From Microvirga pakistanensis (lineage in GTDB: Bacteria > Pseudomonadota > Alphaproteobacteria > Rhizobiales > Beijerinckiaceae): a DNA stretch of 54,191 nucleotides. The stretch spans positions 1-54,191 of the forward strand of contig NZ_SPJX01000185.1 in assembly GCF_004458765.1 (NCBI RefSeq), in the 5' to 3' direction. The notes beneath the pieces were generated by a model, which was not told the origin of the DNA, did no database searches, and saw only the letters and a list, made by a program, of their open reading frames with translations. Positions 41,588-51,281 of the stretch are shown here, one piece after another. Every line of letters begins with the position of its first letter. Position 1 is the first letter of the stretch. Position numbers and translations under genes: made by a program.

Positions 41588-41610
41588 TGTCACTGTGTCA
41601 ACTGCTGTCA
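41588..41610. promoter_or_regulatory. three TGTCA repeats between the GTG-start small gene and glpQ
   Basis: TGTCA occurs three times in 23 bases, with periods of 8 and 10. This recalls a PhoB site, but the 11-base period is not met, and the site is about 190 bases from glpQ and only about 23 bases upstream of the divergent small gene. I list it as a weak candidate only. Confidence 0.25.
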
Positions 41611-41798
41611 GCCCCCAATGGTTCTCTCGGCTAAAAGACCTAGGCGGATTGGCAAGCGGCTGCGACACCCTTAGCCGGCATTTACGGTCCTTGGATTGTA
41701 TGACTGAATTTCGCGAGCCTGCCGGCTCGAGGTGGCGATTCCGTCATGCGGATGTCACGGGCCGATGGCAGGCAATCGGCTTGGGAGGACCATGAAAG

Positions 41799-42947
41799 AT
41801 GAAGACCATTTCAGTGTTAGGCGCCATCGCCGTCTCGCTGCCCGCGTTGCTCGGCCCGGCCGTGGCCCAGGAGAAGACGCTGACCGGCGAGCGAACCATT
41901 GTGGTCGCCCACCGGGGCGCCAGCGGCTACCTCCCGGAGCACACCCTCGAGGGCTATAGGCTGGCCATCGACATGGGAGCAGACTTCGTCGAGCCTGATC
42001 TCGTGGTGACCAAGGACGGGGTGCTGATCGCTCGTCACGAGCCGATGCTGAGCGGCACGACCGATGTTGCCGACCGTCCGGAATTTGCGTCCCGCAAGAC
42101 GACCCGCAAGGTCGATGGGGTCGACACGACGGATTGGTTCGCGGGCGATTTCACCCTGGCCGAGATCAAGCAGCTCCGCGCCAAGCAGGCGATGGCGGAT
42201 CGTGACCAGTCCAAGAACGGTCAGTTCCAGATCCCGACCCTTCAGGAAGTGATCGAACTCGTCCAGAAGGAATCGGCGGCTCGCGGGCGTACCATCGGCA
42301 TCGCTCCCGAGACCAAGCACCCCACCTTCCACGCAGCGCTGGGCCTTCCGATCGAGGACCGCCTGGTCGAGGTTCTCAAGAAGGCCGGCTGGACCGGCCG
42401 GGACGCCCCCGTGGTGATCCAGAGCTTCGAGACCGCAAACCTCAAGTACCTCAATACCAGGATCGACGTCCGCCTGGCGCAGCTCGTGGATGGGGGCGAC
42501 GTGGACAAGGACGGCAACATGGTGCTGGAGCCACCCTACGCGCAGCCTTACGACTTCGTGGTGGTCGGCGACAAGCGCACCAACAAGGACCTCCTGACGA
42601 AAGAGGGACTGGCAGAGGTCAAGACCTACGCCGACATCATCGCCCCGTGGAAGCCGTATATCCTGGCGAGCAAGCAGGTCGACCGGAACACCGACGGCAA
42701 GCCCGACGATCTCAACAACGACGGGACCATCGACGAGCGCGACCGCGTGCTCGCAGAGCCGTCGAGCGTGGTGAAGGATGCCCATGCGGCCGGTCTTCAG
42801 GTTTTCACCTGGACCTTCCGGAGCGAGCCGAAGCGCCTGACCTCGGATTTCAAGGGCGATCCCACAGCGGAATACAAGGCCTTCTATGCCCTTGGCGTCG
42901 ATGGCCTCTTCAGCGACTTCACCGATCACGCCGTGAAGGCACGCTGA
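41799..42947 (+). CDS. glpQ: exported glycerophosphodiester phosphodiesterase
   Basis: A 382-residue periplasmic phosphodiesterase that hydrolyses glycerophosphodiesters to glycerol-3-phosphate. Residues 1-23 are a signal peptide. Catalytic/metal residues are clear: His38-Arg39 ([13 protein letters not shown]), Glu65 and Asp67 (FVEPDLVV), and His80 (ARHEP). About residues 295-315 hold an Asp-rich insert with a DxNxDGxxDD...DGxxD layout, like a calcium-binding loop. The ATG follows GGGAGGA at a longer spacing. A hairpin follows the stop. It fits with PhoX in phosphate scavenging, but operon linkage is absent. Confidence 0.93.
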   Translation: MKTISVLGAIAVSLPALLGPAVAQEKTLTGERTIVVAHRGASGYLPEHTLEGYRLAIDMGADFVEPDLVVTKDGVLIARHEPMLSGTTDVADRPEFASRKTTRKVDGVDTTDWFAGDFTLAEIKQLRAKQAMADRDQSKNGQFQIPTLQEVIELVQKESAARGRTIGIAPETKHPTFHAALGLPIEDRLVEVLKKAGWTGRDAPVVIQSFETANLKYLNTRIDVRLAQLVDGGDVDKDGNMVLEPPYAQPYDFVVVGDKRTNKDLLTKEGLAEVKTYADIIAPWKPYILASKQVDRNTDGKPDDLNNDGTIDERDRVLAEPSSVVKDAHAAGLQVFTWTFRSEPKRLTSDFKGDPTAEYKAFYALGVDGLFSDFTDHAVKAR

Positions 42948-42964
42948 CGCCGAGGACCGTCAGG

Positions 42965-42993
42965 CCCTCGGGGTTCGGTGGCGTCCCCGAGGG
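42965..42993 (+). terminator. terminator-like hairpin after glpQ
   Basis: A 9-bp GC-rich stem (CCCTCGGGG with CCCCGAGGG) and 11-base loop, 17 bases past the stop; no T-run. Confidence 0.5.
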
Positions 42994-43041
42994 ACCTAAG
43001 GAAACCTCCGCGGCATCGTCGGTCGGGTCCGGCACTCCGCT

Positions 43042-43146
43042 TTAGCTGCGCTTCTGGGTGACCTTCTCGGCACGTGATCCTGACGGCTGGCTCTTGATCC
43101 GCTTCGCCCGTTTCCAGGACGGTCTCATGCGCGCCTTCTTGGCCAT
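43042..43146 (-). CDS. tiny basic protein (34 residues)
   Basis: A 34-residue, strongly basic protein (MAKKARMRPSWKRAKRIK, ending VTQKRS), with an AAGGGAG site before its ATG. It has about 13 Lys/Arg residues, so nucleic-acid binding is possible. Its size and composition make the call tentative, but the start signals are good. Confidence 0.5.
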   Translation of the reverse strand: MAKKARMRPSWKRAKRIKSQPSGSRAEKVTQKRS

Positions 43147-43192
43147 GACAGCTCCCTTGGTTCGCAGTGATTGTCGGACGCTGACGCGTCCT

Positions 43193-43242
43193 AGAGCATT
43201 GTGCGGAAAAGTGGATCCGGTTTTCCGCTCTGAACGATGCTC
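43193..43242. repeat. palindromic repeat, GGAAAAGTGGATCCGG type
   Basis: An imperfect 50-base palindrome (ends AGAGCATTG and CGATGCTCT; core CGGAAAAGTGGATCCGGTTTTCCG). Such sequences are widely repeated in Hyphomicrobiales genomes; I recall similar elements but cannot count copies here. Confidence 0.75.
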
Positions 43243-43256
43243 TTAGCTTAAGAAGA

Positions 43257-43307
43257 AAGCATCGGATCGATCCCAAAAGTGCAAGCCCACTTTTGGGTCC
43301 GATGCTT
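43257..43307. repeat. palindromic intergenic repeat, copy B
   Basis: A 51-base palindrome (ends AAGCATCGGATCGATCCC and GGGTCCGATGCTT). Its sequence closely matches the reverse complement of the copy at 11896-11947. Its right end reaches the stop codon of the small gene at 43307. Confidence 0.75.
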
Positions 43308-43486
43308 TAGCTCCGGCCGCCGGTCATGTCGCTCGGCGCACGGCCGTCCGTCCCGGTTCCGGGGTCCAGCGGTTTCGCCTCCGTCTTTCCGGATCCGGTT
43401 TCATGGCCTTGTCGGCGCTTGCTGTCCGCGCCCTTGTCCTGGGTTTTGTTGACACCACCCTGATTGGCGCCTGCGTTCTGTGCCAT
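43307..43486 (-). CDS. small Gly/Asn/Lys-rich protein
   Basis: A 59-residue hydrophilic protein rich in Gly, Lys, Asp and Thr (MAQNAGANQGGVNKTQDKGA), probably disordered. GGAG seven bases before the ATG at 43486 supports the start; an earlier in-frame ATG at 43522 is possible. Its stop overlaps palindromic repeat B. No family recognised. Confidence 0.6.
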   Translation of the reverse strand: MAQNAGANQGGVNKTQDKGADSKRRQGHETGSGKTEAKPLDPGTGTDGRAPSDMTGGRS

Positions 43487-43967
43487 GGGGCTGCTCCAAA
43501 GAGATGTGACCGATTGAGCCAACCGGAATGGCGACGCGATGTTCCCGCCCCCCTTGCGGTTGATCGCCTCCCGGCAGCAGCGCCTCGGGTCACCGGCTGC
43601 CTCGTCGCGGATCGTGGTGCTGGCGGGCGGGGCGTTCGAGGCGAGGCGGGTTTACGATGACCCGCCCTTGCAGATCCGGTTGGTCGTCCCCATATCGGGT
43701 CTACCCCAGCGGACATTGTTGTGGACTTCGGATGCGGCGGGCGTCACCGCCAGGCTCCGATGAGGCCGCGCCAGGACGGATGTACTCCGGCCGGTCTGTT
43801 CCCGTGCCTGCCTGACGATGCAGGCGCCCGTCTGGTACCCCATCAGCCCAGGCCCGTAGCTGGCGCGGCGAGAGATGCGAAGGCATCCCGCCCGTTCGCC
43901 CCGGAGCCTGGGCTTTTCCGTTCAACGGGAGCCCCGCTCCTCCGCATCGGCATGGCCGGCTTTCTTG
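43487..43967. other. intergenic region without a supported gene
   Basis: About 480 bases between the small Gly-rich gene and the end of the SURF1 gene. Short open frames occur on both strands but none has a domain, start signal or length that I can support. Confidence 0.45.
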
Positions 43968-44789
43968 TCACGACTCGTGCAGGCCCATCTGGCGCTGCCC
44001 CGCCCAGCCGGGCCGCAGCCGGTCCAGGTTGACGAGGATCGCCCCCGCCGCGGCCATCAGCGCCAAAGCGCTCCAGGTGAGCGCATAGACGAGATGATTG
44101 TTCGAAAAGGCGATCACCGTCAGTCCTGGGACGGGAAGGCCGTTCTCGCCGGGCGTCCGCTCGGCGTCGATGAAGTAGGGCGCGACCTTGTCCAGGCCGC
44201 GCGCGGCGGCGATCGCGGCCACGTCGCGGGAGAACCAGCGATCGGAATCCGGGTCGTTCATGCGCAGAAAGCCGCCGCCCGGCTCGGGCAGGCGCAGCAG
44301 GCCGGTGACCGTGACGGGCCCCCGGCTCCGAGGCCGCCAGGAGGCCGGGTCGCGCTCGGTCTCGGGAACGAAGCCGCGGTTGACGAGGATCGTCGACCCG
44401 TCGTCCCGGATCAGGGGCGTCAGGACCCAGGACCCGCCGCCCAGTTCCGTCACCGCTTTGACGAGGGTCGAGCGATCCTCGAGCCAGTCGCCCGTCACGG
44501 TCACGCGCCGGTACTCGTCCGCAGCCGCCGATACGCGCGCCCAGCTTTCCGGCCCCGGCGCGGCCGTCGGGGCCGCATGGACCCGCGCCTCGACGCGCGC
44601 GATCAGGTCGAGCTTAAAGGCGCGGCGATGGACCTGCCAGACGGCGAGCGCGGCGAGACAGGCCACGATCAGGATGGCAACGATGTCGAAGGCCACCAGG
44701 GCTGCGATGTGCCTGCCCGTCAGGGCCTTTGCAGCGCCTCGTGCGGCGACATCGGCATCATGTTCTGGTCCATGTGGTACATGACCCAT
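43968..44789 (-). CDS. SURF1-family oxidase assembly protein
   Basis: A protein of up to 273 residues. The SURF1 family helps place heme a or o in terminal oxidases. Two membrane segments bracket the domain (ALVAFDIVAILIVACLAALAVW near the N-terminus and YALTWSALALMAAAGAILV at the C-terminus). Family motifs include NRGFVP, TVTGLLRLPEPG, and DPDSDRWFSRD. The first ATG (44789) lies inside cyoD, a long 70-base overlap; a GTG at 44696 is also possible, so the start is uncertain. It follows cyoD on the same strand. Confidence 0.85.
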   Translation of the reverse strand: MGHVPHGPEHDADVAARGAAKALTGRHIAALVAFDIVAILIVACLAALAVWQVHRRAFKLDLIARVEARVHAAPTAAPGPESWARVSAAADEYRRVTVTGDWLEDRSTLVKAVTELGGGSWVLTPLIRDDGSTILVNRGFVPETERDPASWRPRSRGPVTVTGLLRLPEPGGGFLRMNDPDSDRWFSRDVAAIAAARGLDKVAPYFIDAERTPGENGLPVPGLTVIAFSNNHLVYALTWSALALMAAAGAILVNLDRLRPGWAGQRQMGLHES

Positions 44790-45130
44790 ATCGACCCAAC
44801 CAGTGTAATCACCACAAGTGTCAGCGTGAATACCAGGGCGAGGAACGTCCAGCCGCCCTCCGACTTCGTGTTCATGTGCAGGAAGTAGATCATGTGAACC
44901 ACGATCTGCACCGCCGCGAACGCCATGACCACGATGCTGGTCAGGAGCGTGTCGTTCAGGACGTTCCCCATCACGAGCCAGAACGGGATGGCGGTGAGGA
45001 CGACCGACAGGACGAAGCCGGTCATGTAGCTTCTGAACGTACCATGCGCGCCGTGAGCGTGAGGCTCCGTGTGCGCCCCACCGTGATCCGGCGGCTTCCG
45101 GGTGAGCCCGGGCTCAGTGACCGTGCTCAT
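44720..45130 (-). CDS. cyoD: cytochrome bo3 quinol oxidase subunit IV
   Basis: A 136-residue small subunit with three membrane helices and the family pattern [34 protein letters not shown], and [21 protein letters not shown] His-rich N-terminus ([15 protein letters not shown]) precedes it. The ATG overlaps the cyoC stop (ATGA). Confidence 0.92.
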   Translation of the reverse strand: MSTVTEPGLTRKPPDHGGAHTEPHAHGAHGTFRSYMTGFVLSVVLTAIPFWLVMGNVLNDTLLTSIVVMAFAAVQIVVHMIYFLHMNTKSEGGWTFLALVFTLTLVVITLVGSIWVMYHMDQNMMPMSPHEALQRP

Positions 45131-45753
45131 CGCATGGCTCCCATCAGGTAGACGAAGGTGAACACGCCGATCCAGACCACGTCGAGGAAGTGCCAGAACA
45201 TGGACAGGCACATGAGCCGGCGCCGGTTGTCCGCGATCAGCCCGTAGCGGCGCACCTGGACCATCAGCGTGACGAGCCAGACGATGCCGAACGTGACGTG
45301 CAGCCCGTGCGTTCCCACCAGCGCGAAGAAGGAGGACAGGAACGCGCTGCGCTGAGGCGTCGCGCCCTCGTGGATCAGGTGCGCGAACTCGTAGAGCTCG
45401 ATGCCGATGAAGCCGGCTCCGAACAGGCCCGTGACCGCGAGCCACTTGAGGGTCGGCCCGACCCGCTCCTTGTCCATCTCCAGCATGGCGAAGCCGTAGG
45501 TGATCGAGGACAGGAGCAGGAGGCCCGTGTTGACCGCGACGAGCCGCAGGTCGAACAGGTCGGCTCCCGACGGACCCGCCGCATAATTGCGGCCGAGCAC
45601 GCCGTAGGTGGCGAACAGGGCCGCGAAGATGAGGCAGTCGCTCATCAGGTAGAGCCAGAAGCCGAACAGTGTGCCCCCGTCGCCGTGGGCATGCTCCTCC
45701 TGCTCGTAGAAGACGGGCGCCGTGGCGCCGGGTGGAGGGGTCGTTTCCTGCAT
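45127..45753 (-). CDS. cyoC: cytochrome bo3 quinol oxidase subunit III
   Basis: A 208-residue five-helix subunit. Motifs are [20 protein letters not shown] near the start, [13 protein letters not shown], and [19 protein letters not shown] then [14 protein letters not shown]. The ATG at 45753 lies four bases after the cyoB stop and follows a GAGG; the longer frame sits in cyoB. Confidence 0.93.
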   Translation of the reverse strand: MQETTPPPGATAPVFYEQEEHAHGDGGTLFGFWLYLMSDCLIFAALFATYGVLGRNYAAGPSGADLFDLRLVAVNTGLLLLSSITYGFAMLEMDKERVGPTLKWLAVTGLFGAGFIGIELYEFAHLIHEGATPQRSAFLSSFFALVGTHGLHVTFGIVWLVTLMVQVRRYGLIADNRRRLMCLSMFWHFLDVVWIGVFTFVYLMGAMR

Positions 45754-45757
45754 CGCC

Positions 45758-47755
45758 TCAGGCTCCCGCGGGTTGCGCCGTTCTTCGGCTTTCGATCCGG
45801 AGGACATCCTCGGCCGGGATGTAATAGTCGCGGTCGTAGTTGAACGTGTGGGCGATGGCGACCGCCAGGAGGGCGACGAACGACAGGGCGGCCAGCCACC
45901 AGATGTACCAGACCAGGGCGAAGCCGAGCACGGTGCTGAGCGCGGCCAGGATGACGCCCGTGCCGGTGTTCTTCGGCATGTGGATCGGCTTGAAGCCCTG
46001 CAGGGGCTTGTCGTGACCGCGCTTCTTCATGTCCCACCAGGCGTCGAGGTCATGGACCATCGGCGTGAACGCGAAATTGTAGGGCGGGGGCGGCGAGGTG
46101 GTCGACCACTCGAGCGTGCGGCCGCCCCAGGGATCGCCTGTGAGGTCGCGCAGCTGCTCGCGGCGGAGGTAGCTGACGAAGAGCTGGATCAGGAACGACA
46201 GGATGCCGGCCATGATTATGAAGACGCCGATTGCCGCCGTCGTCAGGAAGGGCTGCAAGGCGGGATCGTCGAAATACTGCGTCCGGCGCGTCACGCCCAT
46301 CAGGCCGATGATGTAGATCGGCATGAACGTCACCCAGAAGCCGACCAGCCAGCACCAGAACGATGCCTTTCCCCAGAACGGATCGAGCTTGTAGCCGAAG
46401 GCCTTCGGGAACCAGTACTGTACACCCGCGAGCAGCCCGAACACCACGCCGCCGATGATGACGTTGTGAAAATGGGCGACCAGGAACAGGCTGTTGTGCA
46501 GGACGAAGTCGGCGGGCGGCACCGCGAGCAGCACGCCGGTCAGCCCGCCGATCACGAAGGTCGGGATGAAGCCCAGCACCCAGATCATCGGCGTCTCGAA
46601 CCGGATCTTGCCGCGATACATGGTGAAGAGCCAGTTGAAGACCTTAGCGCCCGTCGGGATCGAGATGATCATTGTGGTGATGCCAAAGAACGCATTGACG
46701 TTGGCGCCGGCCCCCATCGTGAAGAAGTGGTGAAGCCAAACAAGCCATGACACGACGGCGATGACCATCGTGGCATAAACCATCGACGTGTAGCCGAACA
46801 GCCGCTTGCTGCAGAAGGTCGACACCACCTCCGAATAGATGCCGAAGGCCGGCAGGATCAGGACATAAACCTCCGGATGGCCCCAGATCCAAATGAGATT
46901 CATGTACAGCATCGAGTTGCCGCCGAAATCGTTCGTGAAGAAGCGCGTTCCCACGTAACGGTCGAGCGCCAGGAGCGCGAGGGTCGCGGTCAGGATCGGG
47001 AAGATCGTCACGATGATGGCGTTGCTGGCGAGCGTCGTCCAGGTGAAGACCGGCAGCTTCATCATCGTCATGCCCGGGGCGCGCATCTTCACGATGGTGG
47101 CGATCAGGTTGATGCCGGACAGCGTGGTGCCGACGCCCGCGATCTGGAGGCCCCAGATGTAGTAATCGACCCCCACGCCGGGGCTGTAGGCCGCCCCCGA
47201 CAGCGGAGGATAGGCGAGCCACGTCGCCCGCGAGAACTCGCCCACGAACAGGGACATCATGGTGAGGACGGCGCCTCCCGCCGTCATCCAGAAGCTGAAA
47301 TTGTTCAGGAACGGGAAGGCGACGTCACGGGCGCCGATCTGCAACGGCATGATGTAGTTCATGACGCCGGTCACGAAGGGCATGGCCATGAAGAAGATCA
47401 TGATCGTGCCGTGAGCGGTGAAGATCTGGTCGTAATGATGCGGGGGCAGGTAGCCCTCCGCGCCGACCGCGAGCGCCTTCTGCGTGAGCATCATGACCGC
47501 GTCGGCGAAGCCGCGCAGCAACATCACGATGGCGAGGATGATGTACATGATGCCGATCTTCTTGTGATCGACGCTTGTGAACCATTCGCGCCACAGGTAG
47601 CCCCACTTGCCGTACCAGGTGACGGCGCCCACGAGCGCAAGACCGCCCAGGGCCACGACGATGAAGGTCACCACCAGAATGGGCTCGTGATAGGGGATGG
47701 CCTCCAGCGTCAGGCGACCGAATATGAATTGCTGGAGATCGAGGTTCGAGAACAT
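45758..47755 (-). CDS. cyoB: cytochrome bo3 quinol oxidase subunit I
   Basis: A 665-residue catalytic subunit that oxidises quinol and reduces oxygen to water. Heme and CuB ligands lie in [34 protein letters not shown] and [10 protein letters not shown]. The N-terminal segment [13 protein letters not shown] and the C-terminal extension are typical; length matches E. coli CyoB (about 660). Confidence 0.96.
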   Translation of the reverse strand: MFSNLDLQQFIFGRLTLEAIPYHEPILVVTFIVVALGGLALVGAVTWYGKWGYLWREWFTSVDHKKIGIMYIILAIVMLLRGFADAVMMLTQKALAVGAEGYLPPHHYDQIFTAHGTIMIFFMAMPFVTGVMNYIMPLQIGARDVAFPFLNNFSFWMTAGGAVLTMMSLFVGEFSRATWLAYPPLSGAAYSPGVGVDYYIWGLQIAGVGTTLSGINLIATIVKMRAPGMTMMKLPVFTWTTLASNAIIVTIFPILTATLALLALDRYVGTRFFTNDFGGNSMLYMNLIWIWGHPEVYVLILPAFGIYSEVVSTFCSKRLFGYTSMVYATMVIAVVSWLVWLHHFFTMGAGANVNAFFGITTMIISIPTGAKVFNWLFTMYRGKIRFETPMIWVLGFIPTFVIGGLTGVLLAVPPADFVLHNSLFLVAHFHNVIIGGVVFGLLAGVQYWFPKAFGYKLDPFWGKASFWCWLVGFWVTFMPIYIIGLMGVTRRTQYFDDPALQPFLTTAAIGVFIIMAGILSFLIQLFVSYLRREQLRDLTGDPWGGRTLEWSTTSPPPPYNFAFTPMVHDLDAWWDMKKRGHDKPLQGFKPIHMPKNTGTGVILAALSTVLGFALVWYIWWLAALSFVALLAVAIAHTFNYDRDYYIPAEDVLRIESRRTAQPAGA

Positions 47756-47772
47756 GCGGATGCTCGCTCCAA

Positions 47773-49008
47773 TCAGTGCTGGTGGCCGTCGGCAGGCCGG
47801 TTGTTCAGTTGAGTCGGCGCGGGACCACTCTCCGGGCGGGACGGGGCATTGCTCGGCGGTGTCTTGCCGCCCTCTTCGCCGGGCTGGTCGCGCGGCATCA
47901 CCCCTTCGGGCTCTTCGAGGCTCCTCGGCGGCCGGCCGGAGGCCGGGAAGGTCGCTCCGGACGGCTCGTCGCCGCCTTGCAGGCGGCGGCTGTCGTACTC
48001 GAGCCGCTGACGGTTCGCCTCGCTGTCGGCGACCGCACCGCCCATCCTGTCGATGTGGTGCATTTCATGCACGCACATCTGGCCGGGCGCGACGCACAGG
48101 CCGACGATGGCACCGAAGAGGCCGTTCTCGACCGACGTGAAATATCGGACCGGCTCGGCTTCGCTCGGCTTTTCCAGCGCGAGATAGGCCTGGCGGTCGA
48201 GTGGCGCTCCGGAGGCCTTGGCTTTCGCCACCCACTCGTCAAAGCCCTGCGGGCTGAGGCTGCGGAAGCCGAAGTTCATGCGGGAGAAGCCCGATCCGCT
48301 GTATTGCCCCGATATGCCGGTGAAGTCTCCCTCCTGGTTCATGACGGCGTGGAGCTTCGTCTCCATGCCCGGCATGGCGTAGATCATGCCCGCGAGGGCG
48401 GGAACGTAGAACGTGTTCCACACGGACGAGGACGTGATCCTGAAGGTGATCGGCACATTCGCGGGCGCGGCCATCTCGTTCACGCTCGCGACGCCGTGTT
48501 CGGGGTAGATGAAGAGCCATTTCCAGTCGAGGGCGACGACTTCGACCGTCAGCGGCTTCACGTCGGCGGGCACCGGCTTGTTGGGCGCGATCCGGGAGAG
48601 CGGCCTGTAGGGGTCGAGCGTGTGCGTGCTGACCCAGGTCATGGCGCCCAGGGCGATGATGATGAGGAGCGGCACGGTCCAGATGACGACCTCGAGCTGG
48701 GTCGAGTGGTGGAAGTCCGGATCGTAGGTCGCGTCCGCATCCGTGTTCGACGCGCGGTAGCGCCACGCGAAGATGAATGTGAGCGCGATCACGGGCAGGA
48801 TGACGAGCAGCATGAGCGCGGTGGACGCGATGATGAGGTTGCGCTGCTGGACCGCGATGTCGCCGGAGGGGTCCATGACGGTCATGCCGCAGCCGGCGAG
48901 CAGCCCCGCAGCCGCGAGGAGCGCCAGCGTGCGGAGGAGACTGCGCTTCAGGGATACGCCAGGACGGCCATCTGCGCTCTTATGGTTCGGGTTCATCGGC
49001 TTGCGCAT
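47773..49008 (-). CDS. cyoA: cytochrome bo3 quinol oxidase subunit II
   Basis: A 411-residue subunit II of the quinol oxidase type. A lipoprotein signal ends LAGC40, then two helices. The cupredoxin domain keeps the fold ([48 protein letters not shown]), but the CuA cysteines are missing, as usual in quinol oxidases. The C-terminal about 85 residues are Pro/Ser/Arg-rich and longer than usual. An in-frame ATG at 48996 is an alternative start. Only 17 bases separate it from cyoB. Confidence 0.94.
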   Translation of the reverse strand: MRKPMNPNHKSADGRPGVSLKRSLLRTLALLAAAGLLAGCGMTVMDPSGDIAVQQRNLIIASTALMLLVILPVIALTFIFAWRYRASNTDADATYDPDFHHSTQLEVVIWTVPLLIIIALGAMTWVSTHTLDPYRPLSRIAPNKPVPADVKPLTVEVVALDWKWLFIYPEHGVASVNEMAAPANVPITFRITSSSVWNTFYVPALAGMIYAMPGMETKLHAVMNQEGDFTGISGQYSGSGFSRMNFGFRSLSPQGFDEWVAKAKASGAPLDRQAYLALEKPSEAEPVRYFTSVENGLFGAIVGLCVAPGQMCVHEMHHIDRMGGAVADSEANRQRLEYDSRRLQGGDEPSGATFPASGRPPRSLEEPEGVMPRDQPGEEGGKTPPSNAPSRPESGPAPTQLNNRPADGHQH

Positions 49009-49011
49009 GAC

Positions 49012-50355
49012 TCAGACCTGCCGGAGTTCCGAGCGGGACAGGCTGAGCGCCACGAGGGTCGTAACCGCCCCGGACAGCAGGTAGAGGCCGACGCAGGCGA
49101 GCCCGTAGCGGGCCGACAGGAACAGGACGATCAGCGGCGCGAACCCCGCCCCGAGCAGCCAGGCGAGGTCGTTGGTGAGAGCCGCGCCGGTGTAGCGGTA
49201 GCGCTGCGCGAGCTGCGACGTCACCGCGCCGGAGGATTGGCCGTAGGACAGGCCGAGCAGCGCGAAGCCGGCATTGACGTAAATCGTCTGGCCGATTGCG
49301 TTCTCCTCGATGATCAAGGGCGCGATCGTGCTGCAGATGGCGAAGACGGCGATGAGGCCTGCCGAGACCAGGAGGAGCTTGCGGCGGCCGATCTGGTCGG
49401 CGATCAGACCCGAGGCCAAGACCGCGACCGCGCAGATGAAGGCGCCGGAGCATTGAACCATCAGGAACTCGCCGGCCGAACGGTCGGTGAACAGAGTGAT
49501 CCAGCTGATGGGGAACACCGTCACGAGGTGAAACAACGCGAAACTCGCCAGGGGAACCAGAGCCCCGACCAGGAGGATCCCTGCGTGACTCCGTATCAGG
49601 GGGATGATGGGCGACGGTTCGAGCCGCCCCCGTTCGAGGAGCCGCGTGAATTCCTCGGTGGCCACGAGACGCAAACGGGAGAACAGGGCCACGACGTTGA
49701 TGGCGAAGGCGCAGAAGAACGGATAGCGCCAGCCCCAATCCAGGAAATCGGCCTCCGACAGGTTGAGCATGAAGAAGGCGAACAGCACGCCGGCCACCAT
49801 GAAGCCGAGGGGCGCGCCGAGCTGCGGGAGGGCGGCGTAGAAGCCGCGCCGTTCGACCGGCGCGTTGAGGGCGAGGAGCGACGCGAGCCCGTCCCAGGCG
49901 CCTCCGAGCGCCAGGCCCTGTCCGATCCGCAGGACGCCGAGAAGATACAGGGACCAGGCGCCGATCTGCGCGTAGCCGGGCAGGAACGAGACCGCCATGG
50001 TGGAGAAGCCGAGCAGGAACAGCGCGATGGTGAGTTTGACGCCGCGGCCGTGCCGGCGGTCGACCGCCGTGAAGATGACTGAGCCTATCGGCCGCGCGAC
50101 GAAGGCCAGCGAGAACATGGCGAAGGAGTAAAGGGTGGCCGTCAGGGGCTCAGCGAAGGGAAAGAACACTTTCGGGAAGACCACCACGGACGCGATGGCG
50201 AAGACGAAGAAGTCGAAATATTCCGCGGCCCGGCCGATGATGACCCCGATGGCGATCTCGCTCGGCGCGACCTTGTGGTCGGTGGACACCAGGCGGGCGT
50301 CGCGCTCGATGGGCGTGGAGGTTGGCTGCGGGCCTTCAACCTGATCCGTCGTCAT
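49012..50355 (-). CDS. MFS transporter (metabolite:H+ symporter type)
   Basis: A 447-residue, 12-helix transporter of the MHS family. Visible landmarks are GRAAEYFDFFVFAIASVVVF, FVARPIGSVIFTAVDRRHGRG, and VLRIGQGLALGGAWDG. Relatives import dicarboxylates or related compounds, but the substrate is unknown. The ATG at 50355 follows GGGAGGTG. Its stop lies three bases before the cyoA start, so it heads the cyo operon. Confidence 0.9.
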   Translation of the reverse strand: MTTDQVEGPQPTSTPIERDARLVSTDHKVAPSEIAIGVIIGRAAEYFDFFVFAIASVVVFPKVFFPFAEPLTATLYSFAMFSLAFVARPIGSVIFTAVDRRHGRGVKLTIALFLLGFSTMAVSFLPGYAQIGAWSLYLLGVLRIGQGLALGGAWDGLASLLALNAPVERRGFYAALPQLGAPLGFMVAGVLFAFFMLNLSEADFLDWGWRYPFFCAFAINVVALFSRLRLVATEEFTRLLERGRLEPSPIIPLIRSHAGILLVGALVPLASFALFHLVTVFPISWITLFTDRSAGEFLMVQCSGAFICAVAVLASGLIADQIGRRKLLLVSAGLIAVFAICSTIAPLIIEENAIGQTIYVNAGFALLGLSYGQSSGAVTSQLAQRYRYTGAALTNDLAWLLGAGFAPLIVLFLSARYGLACVGLYLLSGAVTTLVALSLSRSELRQV

Positions 50356-50780
50356 TGGGGCGATCACCTCCCGTGAGAAGAGTCCGGCCCAAGCGGAAGA
50401 TGGTTCAGGCCCGCGACAGCCTGTTCCCAGCGACGCGATCCGAGGCATCGTCGCCTTCATTCAGGTTGGACTTGAGCCCAGGTTTTAGGGTCGATGACTG
50501 CTTCAACAACCCGGCCTGCAAGCATTTCGGCGCGGAACGGGCGTTTGAACGCGAGATCGGGAGCCAACGGAATGGATCGCCCTCGGCTTGGCCCGGCGGA
50601 AGCCGCGTCCAAGGGAGGGTCGAAGGGGGAGCGCAGAGACAGCTCCGCGCTGCCTCTGTGCGGCATAGACGAGGGAATCCATGACGGCGAAGTGCGAGAG
50701 TGACGGTGCCCGTGTCATCCCCAGGCCGGACGCTGCCTCGCCTTGCTATCCCTGGCGGCTGCGCAGCGCCTTGTCATTCT
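50356..50780. other. intergenic region before the IS110 remnant
   Basis: About 425 bases with short frames on both strands and no domain or start signal I can support. The MFS promoter is expected at its left end and the truncated IS110 sequence begins at its right. Confidence 0.4.
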
Positions 50781-51157
50781 TACGCGATCCTCGCAAGCGT
50801 GCCAGGCGTGAGCGCGGTGACCGCACGCACCCTCATGGCCGAATGGCCCGAGCTGGGGAGCCTCTCCGGCAAGCGGATCGCCGCGTGGTCGGGGTGGCCC
50901 CGCTCAACCGTGACTGCGGCCAGCAGCGGGGCTATCGCGCCATCGGCGGCGGACGGGCACACTTGCGGCGCATGCTCTCCATGGTGGCGATGGGCGCGGC
51001 CACGCGTAACAATGCGCGGCTCAAAGCCTTCTATCGAAAGCTGCGCTCTGCCGGCAAAAAGCCCAAGGTGGCTCTCGTGGCGGTCATGCGCAAGCTCATC
51101 GTCATCCTCAACGCTCTCATCCGAACAAACCAGACCTGGAACCCCCAAACGGCTTGA
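50781..51157 (+). pseudogene. IS110-family transposase remnant (3' end, frameshifted)
   Basis: The C-terminal (Transposase_20) part of an IS110-type transposase. It begins YAILASVPGVSAVTARTLMA and SLSGKRIAA in one frame, then a shift near 50880-50900 continues GVAPLNRDCGQQRGYRAI, LRRMLSMVAMGAATRN, and KVALVAVMRKLIVILNAL to the stop at 51157. The 5' two-thirds, including the DEDD catalytic domain, is missing. The element is dead. Confidence 0.85.
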
Positions 51158-51216
51158 TCAACAACACAGTCGCTCCCCGTTGCTGTCCGAAACTTGCAGG
51201 AGAATACTTCACATGC

Positions 51217-51245
51217 AAAACCCCGCATCGCAGAGCCATGCGGGG
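51217..51245 (-). terminator. rho-independent terminator of the Gly/Ser/Thr-rich gene
   Basis: On the minus strand an 8-bp stem (CCCCGCAT with ATGCGGGG) and 9-base loop run into TTTT, 36 bases past the stop codon of the gene ending at 51282. Confidence 0.75.
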
Positions 51246-51281
51246 TCGATCGCTCACGGGAGCTTGAGCCTCTTGGCCGCC

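Noticed and set aside
47776..50082. 768-residue plus-strand frame opposite cyoA and the MFS gene
   Set aside because: It crosses two confirmed minus-strand genes and has a charged, low-complexity composition typical of antisense frames.
50681..51157. Intact 158-residue protein ending at 51157
   Set aside because: Only the second half resembles transposase; the first half of the domain is in another frame, so this is a broken IS110 gene.
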